A DNA stretch of 64,000 nt from Primorskyibacter flagellatus. GTDB taxonomy: Bacteria; Pseudomonadota; Alphaproteobacteria; Rhodobacterales; Rhodobacteraceae. Below the pieces are notes generated by a model, which was given only the letters and a program-made list of their open reading frames with translations, did not search any database and was not told where the DNA came from. A program made the position numbers and the translations under genes. The stretch lies in assembly GCF_014638275.1 (NCBI RefSeq), contig NZ_BMFJ01000005.1, positions 1 through 64,000 on the forward strand, given 5' to 3'. The number at the start of each line of letters is the position of its first letter. Within the stretch, counting starts at the first letter, position 1. This document shows positions 9,236-17,465 of this stretch, piece by piece.

Positions 9236-10051
9236 CTATCCAAATCTGAACGCGCTTTCGACCGCGCCCAATACGTGATCCTCGAGGGTCTTTTCCCCCC
9301 GATCCGCAAGCGCGGCGCCGGCCACGACGTGCAATGGAATTAGATGTTCCTCGCGCGGATTGGCGTCGCGTGCGCCGGGTGCCCGATCCCAAGCAGCCAG
9401 CATGGCGCGGCGCGCCCCGGGGTCTTCATGGGTCACCGCACCCGTGAGCCATCGGTCAAAGTCGCCGCCGTTCACCGGGCCATCGGGTCCGCCCCTCATC
9501 GCCCGCATCATCTTGCCCATGTTGTGATAGGTGTTGCCGGACCCGATGATCAGAACACCTTCGTCTCGCAAGGGCGCCAACGCGCGACCAGCAGCAAGAT
9601 GCGCCTCAGCGTCGAGATCATCGCGCAGGCTCAGTTGGACGGTAGGTAAGTCGGCCTCAGGCAAAGCCACCTTTAGCGGAACAAACACCCCATGATCGAA
9701 GCCACGCGTGGCGTCGGCCCGGGTTTCAAAACCCGCGCCATTCAATAGCTCGCTTGCACGGGCCGCCAGCGTAGGATCGCCTAGCGCGGGCCAGGTCAGC
9801 TGATAAGTATGGGGGGGAAACCCCTGATAGTCGAACAGCAGCGGCGGCGCGGAGTTGGTCTGCACGGTAAACACCCGTTCCTCCCAATGGCCTGAGATCA
9901 CGAGAAGCGCCTTTGGCTTTGCCGGCAGGCTCGCAGGCAAAGCCTCAAGGAATCTGCGGTGCCTGTCCCAGGTGTCAGGCGGGTTCCAGTCCATGAAGAA
10001 GCAAGGGCCGCCTCCATGGGGAACAAACACTGTCGGCTGCCTTTCGGTCAT
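9236..10051 (-). CDS. DODA-type extradiol aromatic ring-opening dioxygenase (YgiD-like)
   Basis: A 271-residue member of the class III extradiol dioxygenase (LigB-like) superfamily, 4,5-DOPA dioxygenase type. Metal and active-site positions are seen in FVPHGGGPCFF (His near residue 12), VISGHWEE (His near 52), GFDHGVFVPL (His near 121) and EEHLIPLHVVAGAA near the C-terminus (two His). The ATG at 10051 is supported by AAAGGA upstream. Relatives cleave catechols using Fe(II) or Zn, and several are induced under quinone stress. It lies directly after DoxX in the HxlR-facing operon, which fits catechol or quinone detoxification; the actual substrate is not known. Confidence 0.9.
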   Translation of the reverse strand: MTERQPTVFVPHGGGPCFFMDWNPPDTWDRHRRFLEALPASLPAKPKALLVISGHWEERVFTVQTNSAPPLLFDYQGFPPHTYQLTWPALGDPTLAARASELLNGAGFETRADATRGFDHGVFVPLKVALPEADLPTVQLSLRDDLDAEAHLAAGRALAPLRDEGVLIIGSGNTYHNMGKMMRAMRGGPDGPVNGGDFDRWLTGAVTHEDPGARRAMLAAWDRAPGARDANPREEHLIPLHVVAGAALADRGEKTLEDHVLGAVESAFRFG

Positions 10052-10117
10052 TCTGTCGTCCTTTTGAACCCCAAGCCCGAGGGTGGATGGCCAGCGCCGT
10101 GGCAACTCCGCATCGGA

Positions 10118-10525
10118 TTAATTCGTCTCTGTCGGAAACGTCGGCGCATATGCCGACTTTACCGCACGCACGCGATTGGCTGTCATCCACGAGGCGATCA
10201 GGAGCACCCAGGTCGCAAGAGCCGGTGGCCAGCCTGGATCGCCCGCGCCCACATGCGCCCCGAACGCCAACACCAGATGCCAGAACATCGCCGCGTAAGC
10301 CCAGTCCGCCAGCATCGCCGAAGGGCGCCAAAGAATCACCACCGCGCCGACAATCTTCAAAATCGCGAGCGGCCAGATGATGTATGTGGGATAGCTCAAC
10401 ACCTCGCGATACATGCCCGCGACCATATCGTGGGATGAGATGTAGAAAGTCGCCGCACCCAGATAGACCAGCGCCACAAGGCCGGTCGCGATCCAGTAGA
10501 CATACTTTGCCACGTTGTCACTCAT
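10118..10525 (-). CDS. DoxX-like membrane protein
   Basis: A 135-residue protein with four hydrophobic segments, at roughly residues 9-29 (YWIATGLVALVYLGAATFYI), 45-65, 72-92 and 98-115, as in DoxX-like proteins. The pattern YPTYIIWPLAILKIVGAVVIL is typical. The ATG at 10525 is chosen since a GGGAG ribosome binding site lies 7 bases before it; the ATG at 10546 would place that site within the gene. It is the first gene of the operon opposite the HxlR regulator. DoxX-like proteins often travel with HxlR regulators and take part in thiol or oxidant stress responses; the exact role is unknown. Confidence 0.85.
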   Translation of the reverse strand: MSDNVAKYVYWIATGLVALVYLGAATFYISSHDMVAGMYREVLSYPTYIIWPLAILKIVGAVVILWRPSAMLADWAYAAMFWHLVLAFGAHVGAGDPGWPPALATWVLLIASWMTANRVRAVKSAYAPTFPTETN

Positions 10526-10619
10526 CACCGCACTCCCTGTTTGCAAGGGCTTGTTCAGCCGCAGTTTCCGCTCTAAGTACCTTTAGGTGTCTTGCATCGC
10601 TCGTGAAAGTAGGCACTTA

Positions 10620-10638
10620 AAAGTAACTAGATTACTTT
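10620..10638. promoter_or_regulatory. candidate HxlR operator between divergent genes
   Basis: A palindrome AAAGTAA-N5-TTACTTT with perfect 7-bp arms in the 133-bp gap between the divergent doxX-like operon and the hxlR-type gene, ending 20 bp before the regulator start. A second, less regular element (aagtacctttaggtgtctt, 10575-10593) lies on the operon side. GTA/TAC-rich dyads are usual for HxlR/YodB-type operators, so autoregulation and control of both sides is inferred. Confidence 0.6.
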
Positions 10639-10658
10639 AACCGCGAGGATAATCCACG

Positions 10659-11012
10659 ATGAAGAGCGTCCAGCCCCCCTCATGCCCGATGGAGGCGCTT
10701 CTGCGTGTCATCACAGGCCCTTGGACGATCTATATACTCTGGGTTCTGTCCGAGCAGGGACCGCAGCGTTTCGGCGCGCTCAAGCGTTTGGTGCCCGGCA
10801 TTTCCACCCGGGTCCTGACCGAGAGGCTGAGAATGCTGGAACATGCTGGCGTTGTATGGCGCGAGCAGGCCATGACCATCCCACCCGCTGTCACCTACGG
10901 GCTGACTGAGCGCGGCGCGGAACTGCGCGGCGTGCTGGACAAGCTTGGCTCGATCGCACGCCGCTGGGAGGCCGAGGGTGCCTTTGTCGGGACCGCAAGC
11001 GCGGCAGAATGA
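10659..11012 (+). CDS. HxlR-family transcriptional regulator
   Basis: A 117-residue winged helix protein: CPMEALLRVITGPWTIYILW near residues 9-28, the recognition region RFGALKRLVPGISTRVLTERLRMLE (about 37-61), and the wing PPAVTYGLTERGAEL. The single early Cys (residue 9) matches the redox-sensing Cys position of YodB/HypR-type members that respond to quinones, aldehydes and disulfide stress. It is transcribed divergently from DoxX, dioxygenase, NmrA-like and GST genes and probably controls them. No other sensor domain is present. A short GC hairpin (11030-11044) follows the gene without a T-run. Confidence 0.93.
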   Translation: MKSVQPPSCPMEALLRVITGPWTIYILWVLSEQGPQRFGALKRLVPGISTRVLTERLRMLEHAGVVWREQAMTIPPAVTYGLTERGAELRGVLDKLGSIARRWEAEGAFVGTASAAE

Positions 11013-11190
11013 CGGTACCCCTCCTGTTCGCGGGATAATCCCGCGCCCGAGAACAACTCAGGCAGAATCAGACCCGAAGCTCATGACGAATTGAAAACGG
11101 CGCTAGAAAAAGCCGCCAAGCGGCGCTTGGTGGGGTAGATCCGCACAGCTTTACGCTTTGCTGCTAAATCAACTTCTATCTACTATACTC

Positions 11191-11204
11191 ACTAGACGGT
11201 ACAG
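11191..11204 (+). promoter_or_regulatory. repeated 14-bp motif before first tetR gene (candidate operator)
   Basis: ACTAGACGGTACAG lies 46 bp before the first TetR-family gene. A 12-of-14 match (ACCGGACGGTACAG) lies directly before the second TetR gene at 11911-11924. Recurrence of the identical decamer GACGGTACAG at both regulator promoters suggests a shared operator. The rest of the 237-bp gap (11013-11249) shows only a GC-rich hairpin at about 11113-11134. Confidence 0.5.
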
Positions 11205-11249
11205 TAAAGCTTGTAACCGCCTAGTCCTGCCTGGGATAGAGAGAACGAG

Positions 11250-11858
11250 ATGCCCGTGAGAAAAATGGCCGACGTCATGATTGGTGCGCGCGAGGTTTTC
11301 TTCCGATGCGGTTACGAAGGAGCCACGGTCGATGCGATTGCCGCTGAAGGAAAAGTGTCGAAGGCAACCATGTATTCGTATTACCCGACCAAGGAGCAAC
11401 TGTTCCTGAGCGTGGTTGAATCCGAATGCGGTCGGCTTGCGGACGAAATCCTCCGGCCCTTGATCGCGTCTTTGGAGCCGCGCGCCCAGTTGGAAGAACT
11501 CGCCCTTCGCATGGTCGACCTCACCTTGGACGACACCTACATCCGTCTCCTGCGAACGTGCGTTGGCGCCTCCGAGGCACTGCCCGAAGTGGGTGAGGTT
11601 TATTTTCGCGCAGGCCCGAAACCTGCTCGCGAACTCGTCGGTAGGATTCTGGAGCGCCTTACGCGCGAAGGCGCGCTCGATGTCGATGACGACCGGCGCG
11701 CGTCCGATCACTTCATACACCTTTGCGTTTCGGGGCTACTTATGCCGCGCCTTCTCGCAGTGAAACGAGCTGTCCACCGCGAGCAACATGCGCGCGAAGC
11801 GGTCGCTGCATTCCTGCGACTTTACGGTAGCGGCCACAGAGACAAATTTTCAGATTGA
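11250..11858 (+). CDS. TetR/AcrR-family regulator (RND operon, first)
   Basis: A 202-residue repressor with the TetR helix-turn-helix at about residues 8-52: AREVFFRCGYEGATVDAIAAEGKVSKATMYSYYPTKEQLF. The C-terminal region (EILRPLIASLEPRAQLEEL, then ADHFIHLCVSGLL-like sequence) resembles the AefR-type ligand domain of efflux regulators. It lies upstream of a second TetR gene and of RND adaptor and permease genes in the same direction, so it probably represses the efflux operon. The inducing ligand cannot be told. Confidence 0.92.
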   Translation: MPVRKMADVMIGAREVFFRCGYEGATVDAIAAEGKVSKATMYSYYPTKEQLFLSVVESECGRLADEILRPLIASLEPRAQLEELALRMVDLTLDDTYIRLLRTCVGASEALPEVGEVYFRAGPKPARELVGRILERLTREGALDVDDDRRASDHFIHLCVSGLLMPRLLAVKRAVHREQHAREAVAAFLRLYGSGHRDKFSD

Positions 11859-11910
11859 GCTCGCTTGCCAAATACGGGGCAGCGCATTAGCTCGCCCAAT
11901 GACTTAACCG

Positions 11911-11924
11911 ACCGGACGGTACAG
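11911..11924 (+). promoter_or_regulatory. repeated 14-bp motif before second tetR gene (candidate operator)
   Basis: ACCGGACGGTACAG, the second copy of the motif at 11191-11204. It ends one base before the GTG start of the second TetR gene, so binding here would block the promoter or the ribosome site of the efflux operon. Confidence 0.5.
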
Positions 11925-11925
11925 G

Positions 11926-12477
11926 GTGACTGCACAAGTGGAAAAGCAACCGAAGAACGCCTCGCCGAAGATTCTCGGCGCTGCGCGGGCGATTGCGCTG
12001 CGAGAAGGCGCGGGAAAGATCACGATCGACGCCGTCGCTCGGGAATCCGGCCTCAGCAAGGGTGGGGTGTTGTACAACTTCCCCACCAAGAAAGCGCTTC
12101 TGGCCGGGCTGCTCGACGAAATGCTCGCGGAGCACCGCGAACGTCTGGCGTCGGTCCCGGAAGGGCACAGTTCCCGCACCCTGCGCGGTCATCTCGAGAC
12201 AGTTCTGCAAGCCGGAAGCACCGATGATGACCTTTCGATGGCTATTCTCGCGGTTTCGGCGTCGGATCCGAATCTTCTGGACCCGCTGAGAAAAGAACTG
12301 TCCCGTGATGTCGAGCGCATCCGTTCGGACGCGCAGGACGACACTGCGGCGATGGTTCTCTTTTTGGCGATCCAGGGTCTTCGTTTCCAGAGGCTCCTTC
12401 GCCTCGCGGATGGTGATGCCGATCAGCAAGACGCCACCATCGACAGATTCAAGGACATGATCGATGAGCTCGAATAG
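11926..12477 (+). CDS. TetR-family regulator (RND operon, second)
   Basis: A 183-residue TetR-type protein: AARAIALREGAGKITIDAVARESGLSKGGVLYNFPTKKALLAGLLDEM near residues 18-66, followed by a helical C-terminal domain of the TetR_C type seen in regulators placed before RND adaptors. The GTG at 11926 is the first start that keeps the whole DNA-binding domain; no good ribosome site precedes it, and the candidate operator abuts it. The end overlaps the adaptor gene by 14 bp, so the two are translationally linked. Two consecutive TetR genes before one RND pair is unusual and suggests layered control. Confidence 0.9.
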   Translation: MTAQVEKQPKNASPKILGAARAIALREGAGKITIDAVARESGLSKGGVLYNFPTKKALLAGLLDEMLAEHRERLASVPEGHSSRTLRGHLETVLQAGSTDDDLSMAILAVSASDPNLLDPLRKELSRDVERIRSDAQDDTAAMVLFLAIQGLRFQRLLRLADGDADQQDATIDRFKDMIDELE

Positions 12478-13612
12478 AACCAGATACTTCCGAGGAGGTG
12501 TCGCCGGATTGGTCGCCCTCCTTCTCGCCATTGTCCTTCTCGTGCAATTCGGCCCGAACCTCGCATCCAAGGTCTTCGCGCAGACTACGGATGAGGTTTC
12601 CGGTGCCGATGCGCAAGGGAGCGCCGAGCAAGACATGGCCCAACCGGTCACGGTCGAAGTATCGCGTGCCGAGCTTCGCGATAGCGATAGGGCGCGCAGC
12701 CTGGCAGGCCGCGTGGAGCCCGCCCGGACCGTGGATATTGCCTTTCAGGTTTCGGGTCAGCTTTCCGACCTCGCGGTAGATGCTGGGACTCGGGTCGAGA
12801 AAGGCGATTTAATCGCCGCGCTCGACCCGGTCGATTTCGAATTGGCTCTGGACCGGGCACAGGCCTCTTTCGACCTCGCAAAATCCGAATACGATCGTGC
12901 GTTGAGTCTGACCGAGAGGGGGGTGGCGACCGACGCCCGACTTGAAACGAACCGCGCGCAGCTTGCCCAGGCAGAAGTCGCCCTCCGTGAAGCGAAGCGT
13001 CGTCTGGCTCAAGCCACGATCGCGGCGCCCTTCGAGGCCATTGTCGCGCGCATCTTTCTGGAGGAGTTTTCGAACGTCACCCCTGCGGCTCCGATTGCCA
13101 GGTTGCAGGACATCAGTGAAATGCGGGTGCGGATTTCGCTGCCCGAGGAACTCGCCGCGATCGCACGGGCCCAGCCCGATGCATTCAGGGTAACCGCCTC
13201 TTTCCCCGCTGTGCCGGGATATGACGCAACTCTGTATCTGCGGACATTCGTGACCGATGCAGACCCCACAGCCCAAACCTATGACTTCGAGCTTGCAATC
13301 GAGGGCGCCATCGACCCGAGATTGCTGCCCGGAATGACGGCGAATGTGCGCGTAGCCGCCGCCGCGGAGGGTGCGCAATCGCGGTTGGTAGTCGTCCCGG
13401 TCTCAGCGATCGACACGACGAGCCGGAGCGAGCCGTCCATCTGGCTGTATGACGAGGGGACCGGCCGGGTGTCCCGTAAGACGATCCGCCTGGGGCTGCC
13501 GAACGACGACGAAATCGTCGTGCTTGAGGGGCTCTCCGGAGACGAACTGGTTGTGTCCGGCGGGTGGTGGCGCCTGAAGGAAAACGAAACAGTCGCGGTT
13601 CGCGGCCTCTGA
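12464..13612 (+). CDS. RND efflux periplasmic adaptor subunit
   Basis: A 382-residue membrane fusion protein. It has one N-terminal membrane anchor (about residues 12-30, VAGLVALLLAIVLLVQF), a split biotinyl-lipoyl domain (RVEPARTVDIAFQVSGQLSDLAVDAGTRVEKGDLIAALD and the later ATIAAPFEAIVARI), a coiled-coil hairpin of about 70 residues between them (ALDRAQASFDLAKSEYDRAL), and the beta-barrel and proximal domains (LLPGMTANVRV, VPVSAI). It joins the inner-membrane RND pump to an outer-membrane channel that is not encoded nearby. Its gene overlaps the second tetR gene and is followed 27 bp later by the permease. Confidence 0.94.
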   Translation: MSSNRTRYFRGGVAGLVALLLAIVLLVQFGPNLASKVFAQTTDEVSGADAQGSAEQDMAQPVTVEVSRAELRDSDRARSLAGRVEPARTVDIAFQVSGQLSDLAVDAGTRVEKGDLIAALDPVDFELALDRAQASFDLAKSEYDRALSLTERGVATDARLETNRAQLAQAEVALREAKRRLAQATIAAPFEAIVARIFLEEFSNVTPAAPIARLQDISEMRVRISLPEELAAIARAQPDAFRVTASFPAVPGYDATLYLRTFVTDADPTAQTYDFELAIEGAIDPRLLPGMTANVRVAAAAEGAQSRLVVVPVSAIDTTSRSEPSIWLYDEGTGRVSRKTIRLGLPNDDEIVVLEGLSGDELVVSGGWWRLKENETVAVRGL

Positions 13613-13639
13613 ACGATCCTGGACCGGAAAACCGAAACC

Positions 13640-16600
13640 ATGACAATGAGTATTTCCCGCGCAAGCATCCGACGTCCGGTCGCCGTTTGGCTGGCAATTA
13701 TCTTTTGCCTTCTCGGCGGTTTGTGGGGGCTGAACACGGTCGGACGCCTCGAAGACCCGAGTTTCACGCTCAAGACGGCGCTCGTTTTCGTGCCCTATCC
13801 GGGCGCGACGGCGATGGAGGTGGAAGAGGAAGTCACCGATGTCGTGGAAAGCGCACTCCAACAGATGAAGCAGCTCGACCGGGTGGAATCGAAATCCATG
13901 CCGGGCATGGCCCAGATCACGGTCGAGATCGAGATGACCTATGGGCCCGACGAGATCCCACAGGTCTGGGACGAAATGCGCCGCCGCATCCGCGACATCG
14001 AAAGAGAGCTCCCCTCCGGTGCGCAGTCTCCGATCATCAATGACGATTTCGGCGACGTCTACGGCATGTTCTACGCTGTGACGGCCGATGGGTTGAGCGC
14101 CTCGGAACAGCGAGACCTCGCGACTAAACTGCGGCGCGGCTTTGTCACCGTCGACGGGGTGGCCAAGATCGAGGTTCAGGGGCTGGCTGAAGAGGAGATC
14201 ATCATTTCGATCCCTTCGGCGCGCCTGACCGAACTGGGCCTGCCACCGGACCAGATCCTCGGTATCATCGCCGACGAAAACCAGGTTTTCTCCAACGGCG
14301 AGATCAGCGAAGGGCTGTCTCGGCTGGGCGTGTCCGTTCCGCCGGGTTATGTCAGCGTCGAGGGCATAGAGGCGCTGCGGCTCGGCGCCCCCGGAGAGGT
14401 CGGGCAGATTGCGCTCTACGACATCGCTCGCGTGGTCCGAGAGGAGACAGAGCGGCCGAGCCAGATCGTGCGTCACAATGGCACGCGGGCCTTCACCCTC
14501 GGGGTCTCGGCGCTCGTGGACCGCAACGTTGTCGAGGTCGGCAGATCGGTCGAGGCACGGCTGGACCAGCTGAAGACCGAATTGCCGGACGGCGTCGAGA
14601 TCGTACCGATCTATGAACAGCATAAGGTCGTCGACGAAGCGGTCTCGAGCTTTCTCGTCGGCCTCGGTCAATCCGTGGCCATCGTCATCGGGGCGCTGAT
14701 GCTGACCATGGGTTGGCGCGCGGGTTTGGTCGTGGGTGCCACCCTGGGCCTAACGGTGTTTTCCACGCTGTTTTTCATGTCTGTCTTCGGCATCGAGATG
14801 GAACGGATCAGTCTCGGGGCACTGATCATCGCCATGGGTATGCTGGTCGACAACGCCATCGTGATCGCCGAAGGCATGCTGATTGGCATGGCGCGGGGCA
14901 AGTCCGCCGAAGACGCCGCCGCCGATACCGAGACCGCGACATCGTTTCCTCTGCTTGGGGCCACCGTGATCGGGATCATGGCGTTCTCTGGAATTGGATT
15001 GTCGCCAGATGCCACCGGCGAATTTCTGTTCTCGCTGTTCGCGGTTATCGCGATTTCGTTGCTGATGAGCTGGATCCTCGCCGTAACCGTCACACCCTAT
15101 CTCGGGAAGCTTCTTCTGAGGGCACCGAAAGACATTTCCAAGGATCCCTATGGCGGCCTCATCTATTCGGCCTATCGCGGTTTCCTCTGGATGGCGCTGC
15201 GCGCCCGCGTGCTCGTCGTCCTGACGATCGCCGGAATCACGGTCTGGTCGGTCATGGCCTTCGGCCAGGTCAAGCAGGCTTTTTTTCCGGCGTCGAACAC
15301 ACCGATATTCTACGTCGAATTCCAGATGCCGCAAGGCACGGACATTCGAGTCACGAATGAAGAAATCGCTCGGCTGGAGGCGATCATCTTAGGCGAGGAG
15401 ATCGTGACAGACGTGACGACGCTTGTCGGGCGAGGGGCCAGCCGCTTCATGCTGACCTACAACCCTGAGCAGGCCGATGCGAGCTACGGTCAGCTGATCG
15501 TGCGTGCGACCGATGCCACACTCATCCCCGATGTTGCGGCGCGTCTCAATCGCGAACTGCCGGCGCAATTCTCCAATCCTCTTATCCGCGTCGAGGAGAT
15601 CGTCTTCGGTCCTCCTGCCGGGGCCGATGTCGCCGTGCGATTTTCCGGACCCGATCCGGTGGTCCTTCGGCAGCTATCGGATAACGCGCTTGCGATCTTC
15701 GACGAGGCCGGCACGATCACAAACCCGCGCACAGACTGGCGGCAGCGCGAAATTCTCGTCGAACCCATCGTCGACGAGGCTCGCATGCGGTTGGCCGGTG
15801 CGACTCGCGCTTCGATCGCCGACACCGTGCAATACGGCACCTCGGGCCTGCGGGTCGGCACCCTGCGCGAAGGCGATGCCGAAATCCCGATGTATCTGCG
15901 GCTTCCCGAGGTCGAGCGCGACGGGCTGGATCGTTTGCGCGATCTCTCCGTCTGGTCGCCGGGTGCAAATGGCTATGTGCCGATGGCCAACCTCGTCTCC
16001 GGCTTTGAGCCCCGCCTCGTCGAGGCCCTTATCCACCGCCGCGACCGTGAGCGTACGATAACGGTCCTCGGCGGCGCAGGCGGCGACCTGACAGCAGATG
16101 AGGCCTTTCGCAGTGTCCGCTCTGATATCGAAGCCATTCGGCTTCCCGAAGGCTACACGATGGAATGGGGTGGCGAGTTCGAAAGCGCTGGAGAAGCGCA
16201 GGCAAGTCTCGGCAAACAGCTTCCCTTGGGCTTTCTGGTAATGCTGACAATTTCGATCCTGATGTTCAACAAAGTGCGCCAGCCACTGATCCTGTGGCTC
16301 GTGGTTCCGATGTCGGTCACGGGGATGGTTCTTGGTCTGCTGTTCACTGGGCTACCGTTCACGTTCACGGCGCTTCTCGGCTTCTTGTCCCTTTCCGGGA
16401 TGCTGATGAAGAATGCCATTGTGCTGGTGGAAGAAATCGATCAGCAACGCGCCGAAGGTGTCGAGGACTATCAGGCGTTGATCGATGGCTCGGTCAGCCG
16501 TTTGAGGCCCGTCGCGCTGGCTGCGGGCACAACGATTTTCGGTATGATTCCGCTCATATCAGACGCCTTCTTCGCATCGATGGCTGTCACAGTCATGGGT

Positions 16601-16720
16601 GGCCTCGCGTTCGCCTCGATCCTGACACTGGTCGCGGTGCCGGTATTGTATGCGCTGTTTTTCTTGATCAAGCCGCCTAAACAAGAAACCGCTCCTTCAG
16701 GTTCCCCAGCGACAGCCTGA
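13640..16720 (+). CDS. RND efflux transporter permease (HAE1/AcrB-like)
   Basis: A full-length 1,026-residue inner-membrane proton/drug antiporter with the usual 12 transmembrane segments and two large periplasmic loops. The TM4 proton-relay motif reads AMGMLVDNAIVIAEGM near residue 400, where one of the two Asp of AcrB is Asn, as is common in this subgroup. The TM10 Lys is present in GMLMKNAIVLVEEI near residue 920. PYPGATAMEVEEEVTDVVE near residue 55 is the standard porter-domain signature. Substrates cannot be predicted from sequence. The permease ends close to the IS66/amine oxidase scar, so an outer-membrane factor gene may once have followed. Confidence 0.95.
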   Translation: MTMSISRASIRRPVAVWLAIIFCLLGGLWGLNTVGRLEDPSFTLKTALVFVPYPGATAMEVEEEVTDVVESALQQMKQLDRVESKSMPGMAQITVEIEMTYGPDEIPQVWDEMRRRIRDIERELPSGAQSPIINDDFGDVYGMFYAVTADGLSASEQRDLATKLRRGFVTVDGVAKIEVQGLAEEEIIISIPSARLTELGLPPDQILGIIADENQVFSNGEISEGLSRLGVSVPPGYVSVEGIEALRLGAPGEVGQIALYDIARVVREETERPSQIVRHNGTRAFTLGVSALVDRNVVEVGRSVEARLDQLKTELPDGVEIVPIYEQHKVVDEAVSSFLVGLGQSVAIVIGALMLTMGWRAGLVVGATLGLTVFSTLFFMSVFGIEMERISLGALIIAMGMLVDNAIVIAEGMLIGMARGKSAEDAAADTETATSFPLLGATVIGIMAFSGIGLSPDATGEFLFSLFAVIAISLLMSWILAVTVTPYLGKLLLRAPKDISKDPYGGLIYSAYRGFLWMALRARVLVVLTIAGITVWSVMAFGQVKQAFFPASNTPIFYVEFQMPQGTDIRVTNEEIARLEAIILGEEIVTDVTTLVGRGASRFMLTYNPEQADASYGQLIVRATDATLIPDVAARLNRELPAQFSNPLIRVEEIVFGPPAGADVAVRFSGPDPVVLRQLSDNALAIFDEAGTITNPRTDWRQREILVEPIVDEARMRLAGATRASIADTVQYGTSGLRVGTLREGDAEIPMYLRLPEVERDGLDRLRDLSVWSPGANGYVPMANLVSGFEPRLVEALIHRRDRERTITVLGGAGGDLTADEAFRSVRSDIEAIRLPEGYTMEWGGEFESAGEAQASLGKQLPLGFLVMLTISILMFNKVRQPLILWLVVPMSVTGMVLGLLFTGLPFTFTALLGFLSLSGMLMKNAIVLVEEIDQQRAEGVEDYQALIDGSVSRLRPVALAAGTTIFGMIPLISDAFFASMAVTVMGGLAFASILTLVAVPVLYALFFLIKPPKQETAPSGSPATA

Positions 16721-16732
16721 ACGCAGATGCAG

Positions 16733-16910
16733 TTATAAGCGTTTCTCTGAGCGCCCTCGACCCGTCTTAAGGACGGTGTAGGCATGTTCCGTCGCCTCAA
16801 GCGCGCCTTCGAGAAAACCGCCGAATGTCGGAGCCACTTCGGTGCCGCCAAAGACGAGCGCTTCGTCCCACAGGCCTGAAAGAACGCACGGCAGGCCATA
16901 GTTCGGGTGG
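16733..16910 (-). pseudogene. flavin amine oxidase, C-terminal fragment
   Basis: On the minus strand about 58 codons read HPNYGLPCVLSGLWDEALVF then GGTEVAPTFGGFLEGALEATEHAY. This is the FAD-contacting C-terminal signature of flavin-dependent monoamine oxidases (GTE..P.FGG...GALE..E.A). Everything upstream of the HPNYG segment is replaced by IS66 sequence at about 16910, so only the tail of the gene remains. It is convergent with the RND permease. The original function was probably oxidative deamination of an amine, which is all that can be said. Confidence 0.72.
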
Positions 16911-17342
16911 GCAAAAAAGACAGCGGAACTGCGGCTGGCAGCACGCCAGGCGCACTCCCGCTCCATGGTCTAGGCCTTCAAGGCATGGACCGAGGCCCAA
17001 CTGCGACGCATTCCCGGCAAGGGCGATCTCGCGAAGGCCTTCCGCTATGGTCTCAGCTGCTGGCCGTCATTCGAGCTCTTCCTTGGAGATGGCCGCGTCG
17101 GCATCGACAACACCGCCGAGCGCGTCATGCGCCCGATCAGCGTCGGGCGAAAGAACTGGCTTTTTGCAGGCTCCGACAGCGGTGGCGAAACGCTGTCCTG
17201 GGCGATGTCCCTTGTCGAGACAGCCAAGATGAACGGCCTCTATCCGCCAGCCTGGCTGGCCGAAATCCTCGACCGCATCCACAATCACATGACCAACCCG
17301 CTCAACGAACCGCTTCCATGGAACAGGACGCCAATGATCTGA
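16911..17342 (+). pseudogene. IS66-family transposase, C-terminal fragment with in-frame stop
   Basis: About 143 codons in one frame read AKKTAELRLAARQAHSRSMV, a TAG stop at 16971-16973, then AFKAWTEAQLRRIPGKGDLA and, further on, GRVGIDNTAERVMRPISVGR with KNWLFAGSDSGGE. These are the hallmark C-terminal motifs of IS66 transposases, including the IDN.AER segment with the final catalytic Glu. The N-terminal two thirds are absent and the frame is broken by the amber codon, so it is not functional. Confidence 0.8.
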
Positions 17343-17368
17343 TCCATGGTAACAACCGGGCGGTTACG
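16911..17368 (+). mobile_element. IS66-family element, remnant
   Basis: The 3' end of an IS66-type element. The last part of the transposase is present up to its TGA at 17342, followed by 26 bp ending aaccgggcggttac (17355-17368), which resembles the right terminal repeat of IS66 elements. The left part of the element, including the accessory genes and most of the transposase, is missing. The left edge lies inside an amine oxidase gene fragment. Confidence 0.7.
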
Positions 17369-17414
17369 TTTTCGGGGAGGTGATTACCTTTGAATCTTGA
17401 GGTCCGACTTCGCC

Positions 17415-17443
17415 TTTGCTAGGAATCGAACAATCATTAGAAA
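17415..17443 (+). promoter_or_regulatory. promoter with 16-bp palindromic operator, site 1
   Basis: The operator TCGAACAATCATTAGA (17426-17441) matches the window consensus TCTAACAATTGTTAGA at 13 of 16 positions. A -35-like TTTGCT (17415-17420) and a -10-like TAGAAA (17438-17443) are 17 bp apart, with the operator's right arm overlapping the -10. It lies 24 bp before the first CaiB/BaiF gene and just after the IS66 remnant. Confidence 0.55.
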
Positions 17444-17465
17444 ATTAGCAAAGTCGAAAGTGCAG

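Noticed and set aside
10575..10593. aagtacctttaggtgtctt as a second HxlR operator
   Set aside because: Its arms match only if a base is skipped, so it is mentioned with the main dyad but not called as a site.
13403..14671. 422-codon minus-strand open frame over the RND adaptor/permease junction
   Set aside because: Antisense to well-defined RND genes; no start signal and no family match.
5642..17368. A composite transposon bounded by IS256 and IS66
   Set aside because: The bounding elements belong to different families, IS66 is a broken remnant, and no matching ends or target duplications flank the segment.
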